From NCBI RefSeq assembly GCF_036323735.1, contig NC_086034.1:45356439-45420438 (forward strand): a stretch of DNA of 64,000 nucleotides. The letters are read 5' to 3'. This document shows positions 35,426-47,225 of this stretch, one piece after another. A program made the position numbers and the translations under genes. Within the stretch, counting starts at the first letter, position 1. Each line of letters begins with the position of its first letter. The notes under the pieces were generated by a model. That model was not told the DNA's origin. It did no database searches and saw only the letters and a program-made list of their open reading frames with translations. This stretch comes from Rattus norvegicus. Its lineage: Eukaryota > Chordata > Mammalia > Rodentia > Muridae.

Positions 35426-35934
35426 TGTTTATGATGACTTACACTGATATAAGCTGTCAGAGTATTCTCTTGAGGTAGGGTTTATTTGGACCCTTTCTTT
35501 TATCTTTTCTCTTTTTTTGTTCCTTCAGATTCTGTGTACATAGTCTGCAAGTCCAACAAAGAAAACATTGCACATCTGCCTCTGTTATAACATATAATTA
35601 TAATATGTTAATGTTACATTATTTGATATGGATATTCTTCAGTAGTAAATATGGGACTTTAATCAGTTTGAAAAGTCATAACCTTTCAAAAGTAGAGTTG
35701 TCAATGGTGGGCTTTAAGACACATCTCTTCAGGGTCTTTTATGAATTGCAAAATGCACTGATACTAAACTTCCCTATCCAAACCACAACAGTGTTTCATA
35801 ACTTTATTCGATAAGGTTATTCATTAATTTGTGGGAGAGAGACAGTTGTCATGGCAATAGCTGAGCATTAACCCAGACACAGTGCTGGTCAGATTTACTA
35901 AAGCAATTGAATCTGCATTTTTATTCTGCAGTTT
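35426..35934. other. No feature recognised
   Basis: No gene or repeat recognised. Confidence 0.45.
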
Positions 35935-36238
35935 GTTCCCTCCCTCTCCTCTCTCCTTCCAGATCTTTCTCTCCCTTTACTTCCCAGAGATTATTTTCTT
36001 CCCCCTTCTGAGTAGGACTCACTTTGGTATGGTCTTCTTTCTTCTTGGGTTTCATATGGTCTGTGAGTTGTGTCATGGGTATTCCGAGTGTCTTTTTGGG
36101 CAATATCCACTTATCAGAAAGTGCATACCATGTGTATTCTTTTATGACTGGGTCACCTCACTCAGGATGGTGTTTTCAAGTTTCATTCATTTGCCTAAAA
36201 ATTCCATAAAGTCATTGTTTTAAATAGCTGAGTATTTT
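35935..36238 (-). mobile_element. Old Lx-type L1 fragment
   Basis: On minus this covers the early 3' UTR and the very end of ORF2. Plus reads gggtttcatatggtctgtga, atccacttatcagaaagtgc, tgactgggtcacctcactca and aaaattccataaagtcattg, the same series seen in the other L1 copies (compare 6050-6175). No poly(A) end is visible, so both ends are lost. Confidence 0.85.
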
Positions 36239-37508
36239 TAAAGAAAAAAAAATCTGTATAACTGTAGCAAAATACAAGTGAATGAAAGAGTATGAAGTAT
36301 TTTAGGCATTATGCATATGAACAAAATTTAAAAAAAATATTCCAAATGAGAACCATACCTTTCCAACACTCAGATATTCAAATGAGTTATTTTTTTCCAC
36401 AGAAAGCTGATTTTATTCATATTCAGGGCAGTGAGAGAGGACTTTAGTCTCTGTTTCTGGGAAGAGTTAGTAAAATCAATGTGATAGATGAGTCTGGAGA
36501 CGGCAAAAGGGTAGGATTATTTTTATGGACAAAACATGTTATCTTTCATTCCTGCTCTTTTGTCTTTCATCAAGTGCCATGATGGTAATTAGGTGACTGC
36601 ATGAAAGAATGTGCTCTCACGGAAGAATGGCAGCTGCTAAAAATATAAAAGGCAATACCTGCGCCTGTGCAAGTTTTATCACTGTGCACTCATTCAGATA
36701 GCTTTGAAATCTGCGGAACTTCCGTTGGGAATCTTTTTCTTATTGAATAGATCACTAAAAAGTCCATACCCTGATACAATGGAACACATGCTTTAAATGT
36801 TTTATGTCTGTATAATATATACATATATGTATGTATTTGCATACATATATAAATGTATGTGAATTTTACATTATATTTCCTTAACTATCTATGAATGTTT
36901 GAATTTCATTGATGCGACCTGAGAAGAGTAGAACAGATTTAAGTAGATTTTTTTTGTTGTTGTTGTTCCAAGGCTGCTCTGTTGAAATATCATTTGGCAA
37001 AAAGCATTGCCTGTAGATTTTTGTGTAACGAAAATAAAATGCAGTTGTCTCTCAGACTGTAAGATATATCTTATTGTTTACTTGAAAGTTTCATGATCTT
37101 ATGACAGTATTTTTCAGAAATATATTCAACATCTTAGAGTTGCAGTCATCTCTAGTTTTTAGAGCTAAAAAAACCTTAGAGCAAATCAGGCTTGCTCATG
37201 TGAAATTATGTGCATATTTTTAACACCTGCATAAAAAATAAACACACATTACATATTTTACAGAATACAAACCCCTTATAAATGGTATAGTAGTAACATG
37301 ACAATACCTGATCTTCAACATATTGATGTTGATAAAAAATGTTGCCTGGAATACTATTTATATATTATTCCAAGAAAAATATTAGATGATCTACTCACCA
37401 TTGAATATAGTTAGGTATTTTAAGACAGTGTTTAGTGATGTCAGCAAATTAATATGCAATCATACACATTTTAAAATGTTTTATAATTATTTTTGACAGG
37501 TGCATATG
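36239..37508. other. AT-rich DNA, no feature recognised
   Basis: No gene recognised. The interval at about 36540-36760 has higher complexity than its surroundings but matches nothing I know. A short (TTG)n run lies near 36950-36966. Confidence 0.45.
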
Positions 37509-37509
37509 T

Positions 37510-37559
<50 letters not shown>

Positions 37560-37810
37560 AGTGTGTGTAACCATATGCAGTAGCCAGTGGAGGACACTGA
37601 GTGTACTGTTTTAATGTACTTAGCTTTACTCTAAGATAAGGCTTTGTCATGATATATGGAGCTAGGCTGACATCCAGTAGGCTCCAGTGATGCTGTGTCT
37701 CTGCTCACAGGCACATGTGATCATGCCCTTATTTTCACAAAGATGTTGGGAATTCAAACTCAAGACCGCGTTTCTGAGCAACAGAGTATTGTACACACTA
37801 AGCCCTCTCT
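37509..37810 (-). mobile_element. (TG)n run joined to a B4-type SINE
   Basis: (TG)23 at 37509-37555 is the reversed tail. The body on plus reads ggagctaggctgacatccag, cagtgatgctgtgtctctgc, gttgggaattcaaactcaag and the degraded head to about 37810. The order is that of a reversed B4 element. Confidence 0.7.
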
Positions 37811-38329
37811 TTAGTACTGTATGCATTTTTTTGTAGGTAACTAGTTACAAATACAGCATTACTGAAGACCACTGAGTAAAGTTGACTTCTTCATAATTGG
37901 CTTTGTGTCTCATTGCCTATGCTCTGGGTACACACTAATTTTGTAATTTTCAAACAATTTAAAATATACTCTGAAATAAAAGCAGGAGAAAGCATCACAA
38001 GTACTGTCTCTTGCTTGAAATCAATCAAATCACATAAAAGAATCTCCTCTGAACAGAATCATAAAGGCATGCGGATTTGGCAGAACTGGATTGAGGGTTA
38101 CTATGGAGAGAATTTTACTCCCAGTAAAGTATGGATATTTTTTATAAAGTTTTTTTTTTTTACTTTTTCTTTCTTTGATGATTGAGTGCACTGGATCTAA
38201 ATTGTTCTTTAGAATTGCATTGGCTCTGAGTAAAGGCCCGATTTCCTGAACCAACTGGAAATATAGGATTCTGTCAGGCAGGAGGGTCTCAGGTATAGAA
38301 CAAAGCCAATTATTGTTTCCTTTCTTTAG
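37811..38329. other. No feature recognised
   Basis: No gene recognised; a T13 run lies near 38150-38162. Confidence 0.45.
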
Positions 38330-38340
38330 AGTTAATACTG
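38330..38340 (+). repeat. Target-site duplication, left copy
   Basis: agttaatactg, next to the outer end of the inverted L1 segment. The right copy, agttaatctg at 39961-39970, differs by one missing base. Confidence 0.6.
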
Positions 38341-39960
38341 TTTCTGGCTATCACAAACAACGCCACGATAAACATAGTGGAACATGTGCCCCTGTGGCAT
38401 GGTGGGACATCTTTTGGATATATTCTCAAGAGTGGTATTGATGGGTCTTTATGTAGGTCTAATTTCCAATTTTCTGAGTAACCTCCAGATTGATTTCCAG
38501 AATGGTTGTACTAGTTTGAAATCATACCAGCAATAGAGGAGTATTCCTCTTTCTCCACATACTCATCAACATGTGCTCTCACCTGAGGTTTTGATCTTAG
38601 CCATTCTGATTGGTGTACGCTGGAATCTCAGGGTCATTTTAATTTACATTCTCTGATCACTAATGATTTTGAACATTTCTTTAGGTGTTTCTCAGCCATT
38701 CAAGATTCCTTTGTTGTGAATTATCTGTTTAGTGCTATATCCCACTTTTTGATTGGGTTGTTTGTCCCACTATAGAAGAATGGATATAGAAAATGTGGTT
38801 CATTTACACAATAGAACACTCAGCTATTAAGAATGAGGTCATCCTGAGTTTTGCAGGCAAATGGATGGAACTCGAAAATATCCTGAGTGAGATAACTCAG
38901 ACCCAAAAGGACATGCATGGTATGTACTCACTAATAGGAGATATTACCCATAGAGAAAAAGTATATAATACCTAAGATACAGTCAAAAGAATTCAAAAAG
39001 TTCAACAAGCTGAAGGGCCCAAGTGAGAGGGAGAAGAAAGCAATCACAAGGGGGGAAGGAGGGAGGATGCCGAGAGCGAATGGGAATGGGGTTGGAGAGA
39101 GGAGAACATGATCAGTTACTATGGGGGGGGGAAGTACTGAAGCCCTGAGTGCCAGCAGAAAGAACAGAAACAGGCACCCTCAAGAGATAGGAGGTTGGGA
39201 GGATTCTCCAGAATGTACCAGAGACCTGGGAAGTGAAAGACTCTCAGGACTCAAAGGGAGGGACCTTAGATGAAATGCTGTACAATGGGGAGAAAGAACT
39301 TGTAGAGCCCACCTCCAGCAGGGCATCAAGTGAGGAGGGATGGGATTGCCATTCCACAGTCAAAACTCTGACCTATATTTCTTCCTGTCTGAAAGAACTG
39401 TAGGGATGGAAATGGAGAGGAGCCTGAGGAAAGGAAGATCCAGTGAGAGGCCAAAGGGGGATCCAGCTCAAGGGGAGGCCCCAAGGCCTGACACTATTAC
39501 TGAGGATATGGACCAATCACAGAAAGGGATCTATCATGACTGCCCTTCGAAAAACCAAACAAGCAGCTGAAAGAGTCAGATGCATATATTTGCACCCAAT
39601 CAATGAACAGAACTGCTGGCCCTTCTGGTTAAATTAGGGAAAAGTTGGAAGAAGCTGAGGAGGAGGCAACCCTGTAGGAGTACCAGCAGTCACAATTAAC
39701 CCAGATTCCTGGGATCTCTCAGATACCGAACCACCAACCCGGCAGCATAAACACTTATACAGCATAGGACGGTCTACTCTGGGTTCAGTAAGAGGAAATG
39801 CACCTAACCCTTAATCCATTGGAGGCCCTGGGCATTTAGAAGTCTGGTGGGGTTGGGGATGGGGACATTCTCATGAAGACTGGGGTTAGGGAGGAGGTAT
39901 GTGATTTAGCACAATTGGAGGATGGACCTGGAGGAGAAGAAAATCTAGGGTGTAAAAAAA
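38341..39960 (+). mobile_element. Old Lx-type L1 with inverted 5' segment
   Basis: The main part (about 38767-39960) is on plus: the end of ORF2 (TIEEWI, KMWFIYTIEHSAIKNE, GKWMELENILSEITQTQK, with stops) then an Lx-type 3' UTR and a short A-rich tail at 39951-39960. The left part (38341 to about 38767) is the preceding ORF2 stretch on minus (NNPIKKW ... AEKHLKKC ... ending at the ALFVIAR region). In L1 order the two parts are contiguous except for about 20 nt, and the inversion geometry is that of twin priming. Flanking duplications support one insertion event. Confidence 0.9.
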
Positions 39961-39970
39961 AGTTAATCTG
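39961..39970 (+). repeat. Target-site duplication, right copy
   Basis: agttaatctg directly after the A-rich tail; pairs with 38330-38340. Confidence 0.6.
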
Positions 39971-42213
39971 AATGAGCCTGTCCATCACCTTCTCAGGGAA
40001 GCACCCCTCAGAAAGTTGCAGACATTTTAGAAAATAGAAAACCAAACAAGAAGAAAAACCCAAGAATCTATCTAAATGTATAGATCAGTACAGTGGTTCT
40101 TCTGGTTATTTTCCACCCTTACCCTATGATAGCATTTTTCTTGACAAGGTCATTTTAGCCTTGACCCACACTCAGCCTTGAAAGTGACTTACATTATTCT
40201 GCAATGTCTTCCATGTGTTTTCTATATTACTGCTGTCAATCTTCTCTTAATTCTTATATTGGCAATCACAAGGACTTTTATTTAGAATAAGTTATAGGGC
40301 ATCTCACTTGGGGCACTATATGTTATTTGGGACATAAAGGTATCATCTTGGGGCTTTTTGTCTCATTAATAAATAATTTAAGAATGAAATTTAAAAAACT
40401 GTTGGGCAAGTGGTCTATACATCCCTGCAGCTGCCTGGAGAAGAAAAATGGACAAAGGGAAGAGAGAAAGCCATGATTCTTGATGTAAGCTGGCATGTCA
40501 AGCAATGGAAATCAACCATGAGATAGACAAATAGCTACAAGGTAAAAGGTAGATGGGATGCTTCAGAGAAAGAGTAAGGAATCCAAAGGTGTGGAAAAGC
40601 ATCCTATGGACAGAGATGGGAAGAATCAAAGAAGAGTAGGAATGTTTGAAAAGAGTAGGCAGGCTTAATACAGCTATATTACTGGACACCATTAGCAACT
40701 GCAGAGAGGGTAGAAATTCTTACTAGGAAGTTGATCATCTCATTGTAGAATAATTATTCCTCTCATACTGCTTGGCTTAAGATGAATCAGCTTGTACCCT
40801 TGGCCAGGTAATTGACAATGTCAGCTCCAGTGTTTGAGGTAGCTTAGAATGTGATGTATTGCTACCCAGATAGCTTCTCCTCTATGGGATTCCAATGCTA
40901 GTTAAATAGTTTAGTGTACAGATAATGTTTGCCTTGCTCTCAGTTAGTCTGCATCATATACAATTTCAGTACGTGCCTCGCCTGGTTAACAGGCAGCATT
41001 TGGTTCCATTTTGAGTGTAAAAGCAGAGTCAGAATGACTCTGCATCTGGTTATTCATGTAGATACCACCACACATCTGAAAGGGTTCGGATATGGTGCAC
41101 AATGATATAGATTTTCCATTTACTATAAGACTTACAATGCCTTGGCAAGACAGCACGAGAAAAATCCTGGTGAGAATTCATGCCCAAATGCCATGGATAC
41201 ACAAAAAAGTAAAGGCATCTATGGGCACTTCAGTTCTGTAGGGCAGATCGGAAGTGCCTTACCATAGGTGTTAGAAGAAAGTAGAGGTTCTACTATGTGT
41301 GGTTGATGCACAGTCCATAGTACTAACCCTGTTTCTCATTCCTTGGCAGCAGAGAGAAGAGAGATGGTCTTGAATTCTGAGGATTGTGTGACGTTGAGAG
41401 TGTACAACATGTTCTGGGACAAAGAACCCATTTAGTTAATGTGGATCTATCTTATGGGACATGCCACCTCTAACCCCTGAGTAGCTTGGAGTCTGGTAGC
41501 CTGATACCTGTATGCAGAATCAGCTTTGAAGGAGAGAGAGGAAATATTGCAGATGGGCATGATATGAGCAATGGTTGAATTCTAGCACTGTCTGATACTA
41601 ATCATGAAGAACAAACTAATAAACTACTAGTCCTTCAAAGTAAAAGTTATCACCTATATACTTATTAAGTATACTGTGAGCATATAGGCATATAGTAGTT
41701 TAAATCATCAAAATATCCAGGCCCAAGCATTTACCATAAACATCAGATGATTAAGAGCACAGTATCCTGTTCTGGACAATATAAAGAAGAAGACACGTTA
41801 TAATGCTATGGATTATGACAAACTTGTCTGTCATCTCATCAGCCAGTGTGTGTGACAAGAATCCAATGGGCAGAGTGATCCTGACAGTGCCTAAGACTGT
41901 TCAACTCCACTCTCACTGCTGATCTGGCTTATAGAAAATGTGCCTTCCATAGGCATGTGTCTGTCACTCTTTTTGTCCTGTGAACTTGATCCTGCACCTT
42001 TTCCATGGTCTTCATTCTATGCAGCTCTTTTTAATATGTGTATCTGTTAGTAGTTAGTTCTTTCTACCTGCAGCAATTTTTGAACCAGGTTCCTTAATAT
42101 TTTATCTAATCACTGCTGTGATTACCTTTGTATTGGTATCAGGCCTCTCACTCCCTCTCCAGTGAGACCTCTTTACCCCTTCAAAAAATCTATTCTGTAA
42201 CGTCCATAAATAC

Positions 42214-42214
<1 letters not shown>
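39971..42214. other. No feature recognised
   Basis: Over 2 kb with no gene or repeat family that I recognise. The part at about 41040-41600 has higher sequence complexity and more balanced base composition than the rest, and could hold an old mid-repetitive element or unique sequence. Confidence 0.4.

Positions 42215-42264
<50 letters not shown>
42215..42264. repeat. (TA)n microsatellite, about 25 units
   Basis: A pure TA run; self-complementary, so able to extrude as a cruciform. Confidence 0.96.
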
Positions 42265-42268
<4 letters not shown>

Positions 42269-42815
42269 AGTGCTGTGTAATGTGTGAATTCAGAGTTACT
42301 ACTAATAATTAAGATGGGAATGAATGGACCTGTGCTGGCCAGTGGCCAGCACTTTAGGGATATTGGGACTACTTGACAAATTGCAGTCAAAGAAAATATT
42401 GTAGGTTGAAAATCTGTTGCCATTCAATAAAATATGACATTATGGAGATATATACATGACTTCCTCAACTGTCCCAATGACTGGAAATATCACAAATTCC
42501 ATATACTAGTGTTCAGTTATGACACAGAAACAAAGATTTATTTGATTAAGGATGTCACTAAAGCACATTTCAAATTTTGATTTTTATGATTACAAATAAA
42601 ATATGTTATTTAAATGCTATAAAATGGCATAACTCACATAGGCAGTTATAGTTATTGATTTCTGATTTGAGGCAATTCTGGTTTTCTGTTTAATCCTTAT
42701 ATGAATATTGTTTCATAGATATCTTCATTTTGTCCAAAATTAAGTGAATTCTTTGAAAGTGAATTCTTTTAGAACAGAAGATAAAATGGGACTTTCATGA
42801 CTAATTCAACCTACT
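42265..42815. other. No feature recognised
   Basis: No gene or repeat recognised. Confidence 0.45.
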
Positions 42816-42912
42816 TTATATATAATTATTATAATTATATATTATATAATATGTATTTTATAATTATTTTATATAACAATTATATATTATAGTATACAAT
42901 TATTAAAATTAT
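42816..42912. repeat. AT-only low-complexity region
   Basis: Nearly all A and T, with many short palindromes built from ataattat and ttatataa. Confidence 0.85.
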
Positions 42913-44189
42913 ATTTTAGCATCTATTTTGAATTAGGTATAAATGAAATAAATATTCATAGCTCTTTTAAAACCTTAGAATGTTTGATGTCTATGTGTTG
43001 TTTTAATGTGAACATAGAAAACCATAGAGATTATTATTTTTTTCCCTTTGGAGAGAAAGCAGTTGGGTAATGGACAACAAACCACCTGTCTTCTGCTTGG
43101 AGAATGTTCCCTTGTTGCTTTGGGGCAAAGAAGGTCTCTTGATGCTCATTGCCATGTTCTATGATCTAAGTTAATAAAGTTACAGTCTAATGGTCTTTTT
43201 GACTCAAGTACACTTCTGAGGTTCTTTTGCCCAAAGGGTCCACGCGATTAGTAAAGTTGTTCCCAGTGCTCAAAAGTTTGCTTTTCAGTCCTTTCTTCTG
43301 AGTGAATTAATAAAAGCACTGTAATGAACTGTTCAAATCCATTGATGGCTCTAGTACATCCCAGTTTCCAGCCATAGTTCATACCTGGAAACCTATGATT
43401 TTCTTTATTATGCTTACTTGCTTGCCATAAAAACACAAAGTAGAAATCTCTGTTTATTAGTGCTGATGTATGTTTACTTTATTCTTTTATTGGCACGCTT
43501 TTTTTTGTGGAATAAGCATTTATTCACAGAGCAAACCATTCTTGTTTCAATTGTTATCGGTTTATAACTTGTTAAATTTGTATGTTCATTTTCTTGATTC
43601 TTTTATGTAATATTTTAATGCCTCACAGTTTAGGAAGAATTATCAGGCTTATCTCTTTAAACATTAATCTGCTTCTTATTTATGCAGGAGTACTAATTTT
43701 AACCAGAAATTATCATTAAGACTATGCTCAGAAATAACTAGTATTCTTTTGCATAAACTTTTGTACAATTTGATTTTCCTGTTTCCTCTTAAAAATCATT
43801 TAAGTTCTTAAAAATTTATAGAATCTCAAATCTATGTGACAATATATCTAGTTCTTTTAAATTCTATTGTTCCCTTCAATGAAATATTTATTAATGATAA
43901 AACACTGGCATTTAATAGAGAGAACATTTTATGTTTCCTATATATACCGTATTAACGTATTATAACTAATTTAAAACTACACGTCTAACATTTAAAAAAA
44001 AACTTTTTTCTCTGTGAAAAGATTATCTCCTTGACCTTAATCTACTAAGGTTCCTCTGACCCTCTTTTCAAGTTTTAGCAGGCGTTCCATTGAGTGTGTT
44101 TAGCCAACCTTTCCTTCATTTTGCTCTTACCATTCCCATGTCTGATCATCTTAGCCTATAAAATATTCCTAAATTTCATATTAAACCTC
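42913..44189. other. AT-rich DNA, no feature recognised
   Basis: No gene or repeat recognised. Confidence 0.5.
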
Positions 44190-44605
44190 TTGAGAGATGA
44201 TTGGTGATGGTTAGGGTAGATGAGCAACTTGTCTGCACTGGAAATCACCCAGAGACCATCACAGGAACATCAGTCAGTTAATGGCATAGTTAGATTAGGT
44301 TAGCTGCACAGGATGCTTATGAACACTTGTCTTAATTAGATTGCTGTGGAAACCCCACCATGAAGAGGGGCTCCGCCATTTGAGAGGCATGAGGTTTTGG
44401 ACTGCATAAAAATAAAGAAGATCGCTGAGCCGGATCATCGAGTGCTCTCTTCCTCCTGTGAACAGCTCCTTATAGATCTTGCCATCTTGACTTTCTGGCC
44501 ATGATTAAGTGTACCCGTGAACTGTGAGCTAAAATAAACCTTTTCTTCCTTAAGTTGCTTTTTATAGTGTACTTCCTCTTTGCAGTAGAAAAATACTAGG
44601 ATATG
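44190..44605 (+). repeat. Unnamed rodent interspersed repeat (copy 4)
   Basis: It begins gagagatgattggtgatggt, continues agattgctgtggaaacccca and ggttttggactgcataaaaa, and ends ccgtgaactgtgagctaaaa, taaaccttttcttccttaag and a degraded tttatcacagcaa-type end. It is the best preserved copy of this family in the window. Confidence 0.6.
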
Positions 44606-44834
44606 CTGAATAAGTCTTTGAATAATTCTGCCCCCCGACCCACTTCTGCTCATTAGGTATATATTGATCTTTTTCCTTAGTGTATTTGGATATGATCCCC
44701 AAATCCAATTTTTCTGTTTAAAAAGCAAACTCCTCTATTTGCATTTTCTGAAACAAGTCTTCTGTACCATTGATAATATATCTTTAATATTTTTCTGTCT
44801 GCATCAATTTTATGATTTGGGTTTATTTTTTAAT

Positions 44835-44954
44835 TATACTTATTTATTTTTAGACAGAGTTTCACCGTAATAGTCTTTGCTAGCTTAAACTCATTATGTA
44901 GATTAGGCTAGTCTCCATATCAAAGAAGTCTGCCATCTTCTGCTTCCTGATACT
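44835..44954 (-). mobile_element. B1 SINE, partial, next to L1-B
   Basis: Plus reads tttttagacagagtttcacc, gctagcttaaactcattatg, tagattaggctagtctccat and tctgcttcctga, the reversed right half of a B1. It stops at the L1-B target site; the left half does not reappear on the far side of L1-B, so the B1 was already truncated there. Confidence 0.75.
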
Positions 44955-44968
44955 TTTGGCTTTTTCTT
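44955..44968 (+). repeat. L1-B target-site duplication, left copy
   Basis: tttggctttttctt, an exact 14-bp match to 47024-47037. Confidence 0.85.
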
Positions 44969-47023
44969 TTCTTTCTTTCTTTTTTCTTTTTTTTTTTATT
45001 AAGTTGAGTATTTCTTATTTACATTTCGAGTGTTATTCCCTTTCCCAGTTTCCGGGCCAACATCCCCCTAACCCCTCCCCCATTCCCTTCTTTATGGGTG
45101 TTCCCCTCCCCATCCTCCCCCCATTGCCGCCCTCCCCCCAACAATCACCTTCACTGGGGGTTCAGTCTTAGCAGGACCTAGGGCTTCCACTTACACTGGT
45201 GATCTTACTAGGAAATTTATTGCTTCCTATGAGGTCCGAGTCCAGGGTCAGTCCATGTATAGTCTTTAGGTAGTGACTTAGTCCCTGGAAGCTCTGGCTG
45301 CTTGGCATTGTTGTTCATATGGGGTCTCAAGCCCCTTCAAGCTCTTCCAGTTCTTTCTCTGATTCCTTCAACGGAGGTCCTGTTCTCAGTTCAGTGGTTT
45401 GCTGCTGGCATTCGCCTCTGTATTTGCTGTATTCTGGCTGTGTGTCTCAGGAGAGATCTACATCCGGCTCCTGTCTGCCTGCACTTCTTTGCTTCATCCA
45501 TCTTGTCTAATTGGGTGGCTGTATATGTATGGGCCACATGTGGGGCAGGCTCTGAATGGGTGTTCCTTCTGTCTCTGTTTTAATCTTTGCCTCTCTATTC
45601 CGTGCCAAGGGTATTCTTGTTCCCCTTTTAAAGAAGGAGTGAAGCATTCACATTTTGATCATCCATCTTGAGTTTCATTTGTTCTAGGCATCTAGGGTAA
45701 TTCAAGCATTTGGGCTAATAGCCACTTACCAATGAGTGCATACCATGTGTGTTTTTCTGTGATTGGGTTACCTCACTCAGGATGATATTTTCCAGATCCA
45801 ACCATTTGCCTATGAATTTCATAAAGGCATTGTTTTTGATAGCTGAGTAATATTCCATTGTGTAGATGTACCACATTTTCTGTATCCATTCCTCTGTTGA
45901 AGGGCATCTGGGTTCTTTCCAGCTTCTGGCTATTATAAATAAGGCTGCTATGAGCATAGTGGAGCATGTGTCTTTTTTATATGTTGGGGCATCTTTTGGG
46001 TATATGCTGAAGAGAGGTATAGCTAGATCCTCAGGCAGTTCAATGTCCAATTTTCTGAGGACCCTCCAGACTGATTTCCAGAATGGTTGTACCAGTCTGC
46101 AATCCCACCAACAATGGAGGAGTGTTCCTCTTTCTCCACATCCTTGCCAGCATTTGCTGTCACCTGAATTTTTGATCTTAGCCATTCTCACTGGTGTGAG
46201 GTGAAATCTCAGGGTTGTTTTGATTTGCATTTCCCTTATGACTAAAGATGTTGAACATTTCTTTAAGTGTTTCTCAGCCATTCAGCATTCCTCAGCTGTG
46301 AATTCTTTGTTTAGCTCTGAACTCCATTTTTAATAGGGTTATTTGTCTCCCTGGAGTCTAACTTCTTACATTCTTTGTATATTTTGGATACAAGCCCTCT
46401 GTCTGTTGTAGGATTGGTAAAGATCTTTTCCCAATCTGTTGGTTGTCGTTTTGTCCTAACCACAGGGTCCTTTGCCTTACAGAAGCTTTGCAGTTTTATG
46501 AGGTCCCATTTGTCGATTCTTGATCTTAGAGCACAAGCCATTGGTGTTTTGTTCAGGAAATTTTTTCCAGTGCCCATGAGTTCGAGATGCTTCCCCAGTT
46601 TTTCTTCTATTAGTTTGAGTGTATCTGGTTTGATGTGGAGGTCCTTGCTCCACTAGGACTTAAGCTTTGTACAGGGTGACAAGCATAGATCAATCTGCAT
46701 TTTTGTACATGTTGACCTCCAGTTGAACCAGCACCATTTGCTGAAAATGCTATCTTTTTTCCATTTGATGGTTTTGGCTCCTTTGTCAAAAATCAAGTGC
46801 CCATAGGTGTGTGGGTTCATTTCTGGGTCTTCAATTCTATTCCATTGGTCTATCTGTCTGTCCCTGTACCAATACCATGCAGTTTTTATCACTATTGCTC
46901 TGTAATACTGCTTGAGTTCAGGGATAGTACTTCCCCCTGAAGTCTTTTATTGTTGAGGATGGTTTTAGCTATCCTGGGTTTTCTGTTATTCCAGATGAAT
47001 TTGCAAATTGTTCTGTCTAACTC
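44969..47023 (-). mobile_element. L1-B: 5'-truncated young LINE-1
   Basis: About 2.05 kb on minus. Poly(A) tail (T-rich with TTTC steps) at 44969-44999, 3' UTR with a polypurine tract, then the 3' third of ORF2, cut off inside the reverse transcriptase C-terminal region at ctgtctaactcttt. It is close to L1-A in sequence and so fairly young. It is flanked by an exact 14-bp duplication, a complete target-primed insertion with 5' truncation. Confidence 0.95.
45715..47023 (-). pseudogene. L1-B ORF2 C-terminal fragment
   Basis: This holds only the part of ORF2 after the catalytic core: WIGR-to-C-terminal sequence, the CWQGCGERGTLLHCW cluster and the WIQKMWYIYTMEY end. A TAG stop at 46653-46655 replaces AAG (Lys in L1-A). 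A 1-bp loss near 46941 and the loss of one base from the T-run near 46330 shift the frame; the last lesion is the same as in L1-A. Not functional, since both endonuclease and the reverse transcriptase core are missing. Confidence 0.93.
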
Positions 47024-47037
47024 TTTGGCTTTTTCTT
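47024..47037 (+). repeat. L1-B target-site duplication, right copy
   Basis: tttggctttttctt followed by aaaataat; the rejoined empty site reads ...tttttctt/aaaata..., close to the L1 endonuclease preference TTTT/AA. The first bases also match the L1 5' boundary, so the exact edge is ambiguous. Confidence 0.85.
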
Positions 47038-47225
47038 AAAATAATATTTAATCTTTATTTTGTAGTTCAGATTTTGTCCCCCTCTCAGTCCACCCTCTGA
47101 TTGTTCCACATCCCATACCTCCCCCTCCCCCATATCTCCATGAGAATGTCCCCACCCCTTCATCCCCCACTCCCACCAGAACTCCCCATTCCCTGGAGCC
47201 TCTAGTCTCTTGAGGGTTAGGTACC
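47038..47225 (-). mobile_element. Lx-type L1 3' UTR fragment
   Basis: On minus this is the 3' end of an old Lx element. Plus reads taatctttattttgtagttc, agattttgtccccctctcag, gttccacatcccatacctcc and ctctagtctcttgagggtta, parallel to the left part of the element at 19955. L1-B inserted beside its A-rich tail. Confidence 0.8.
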
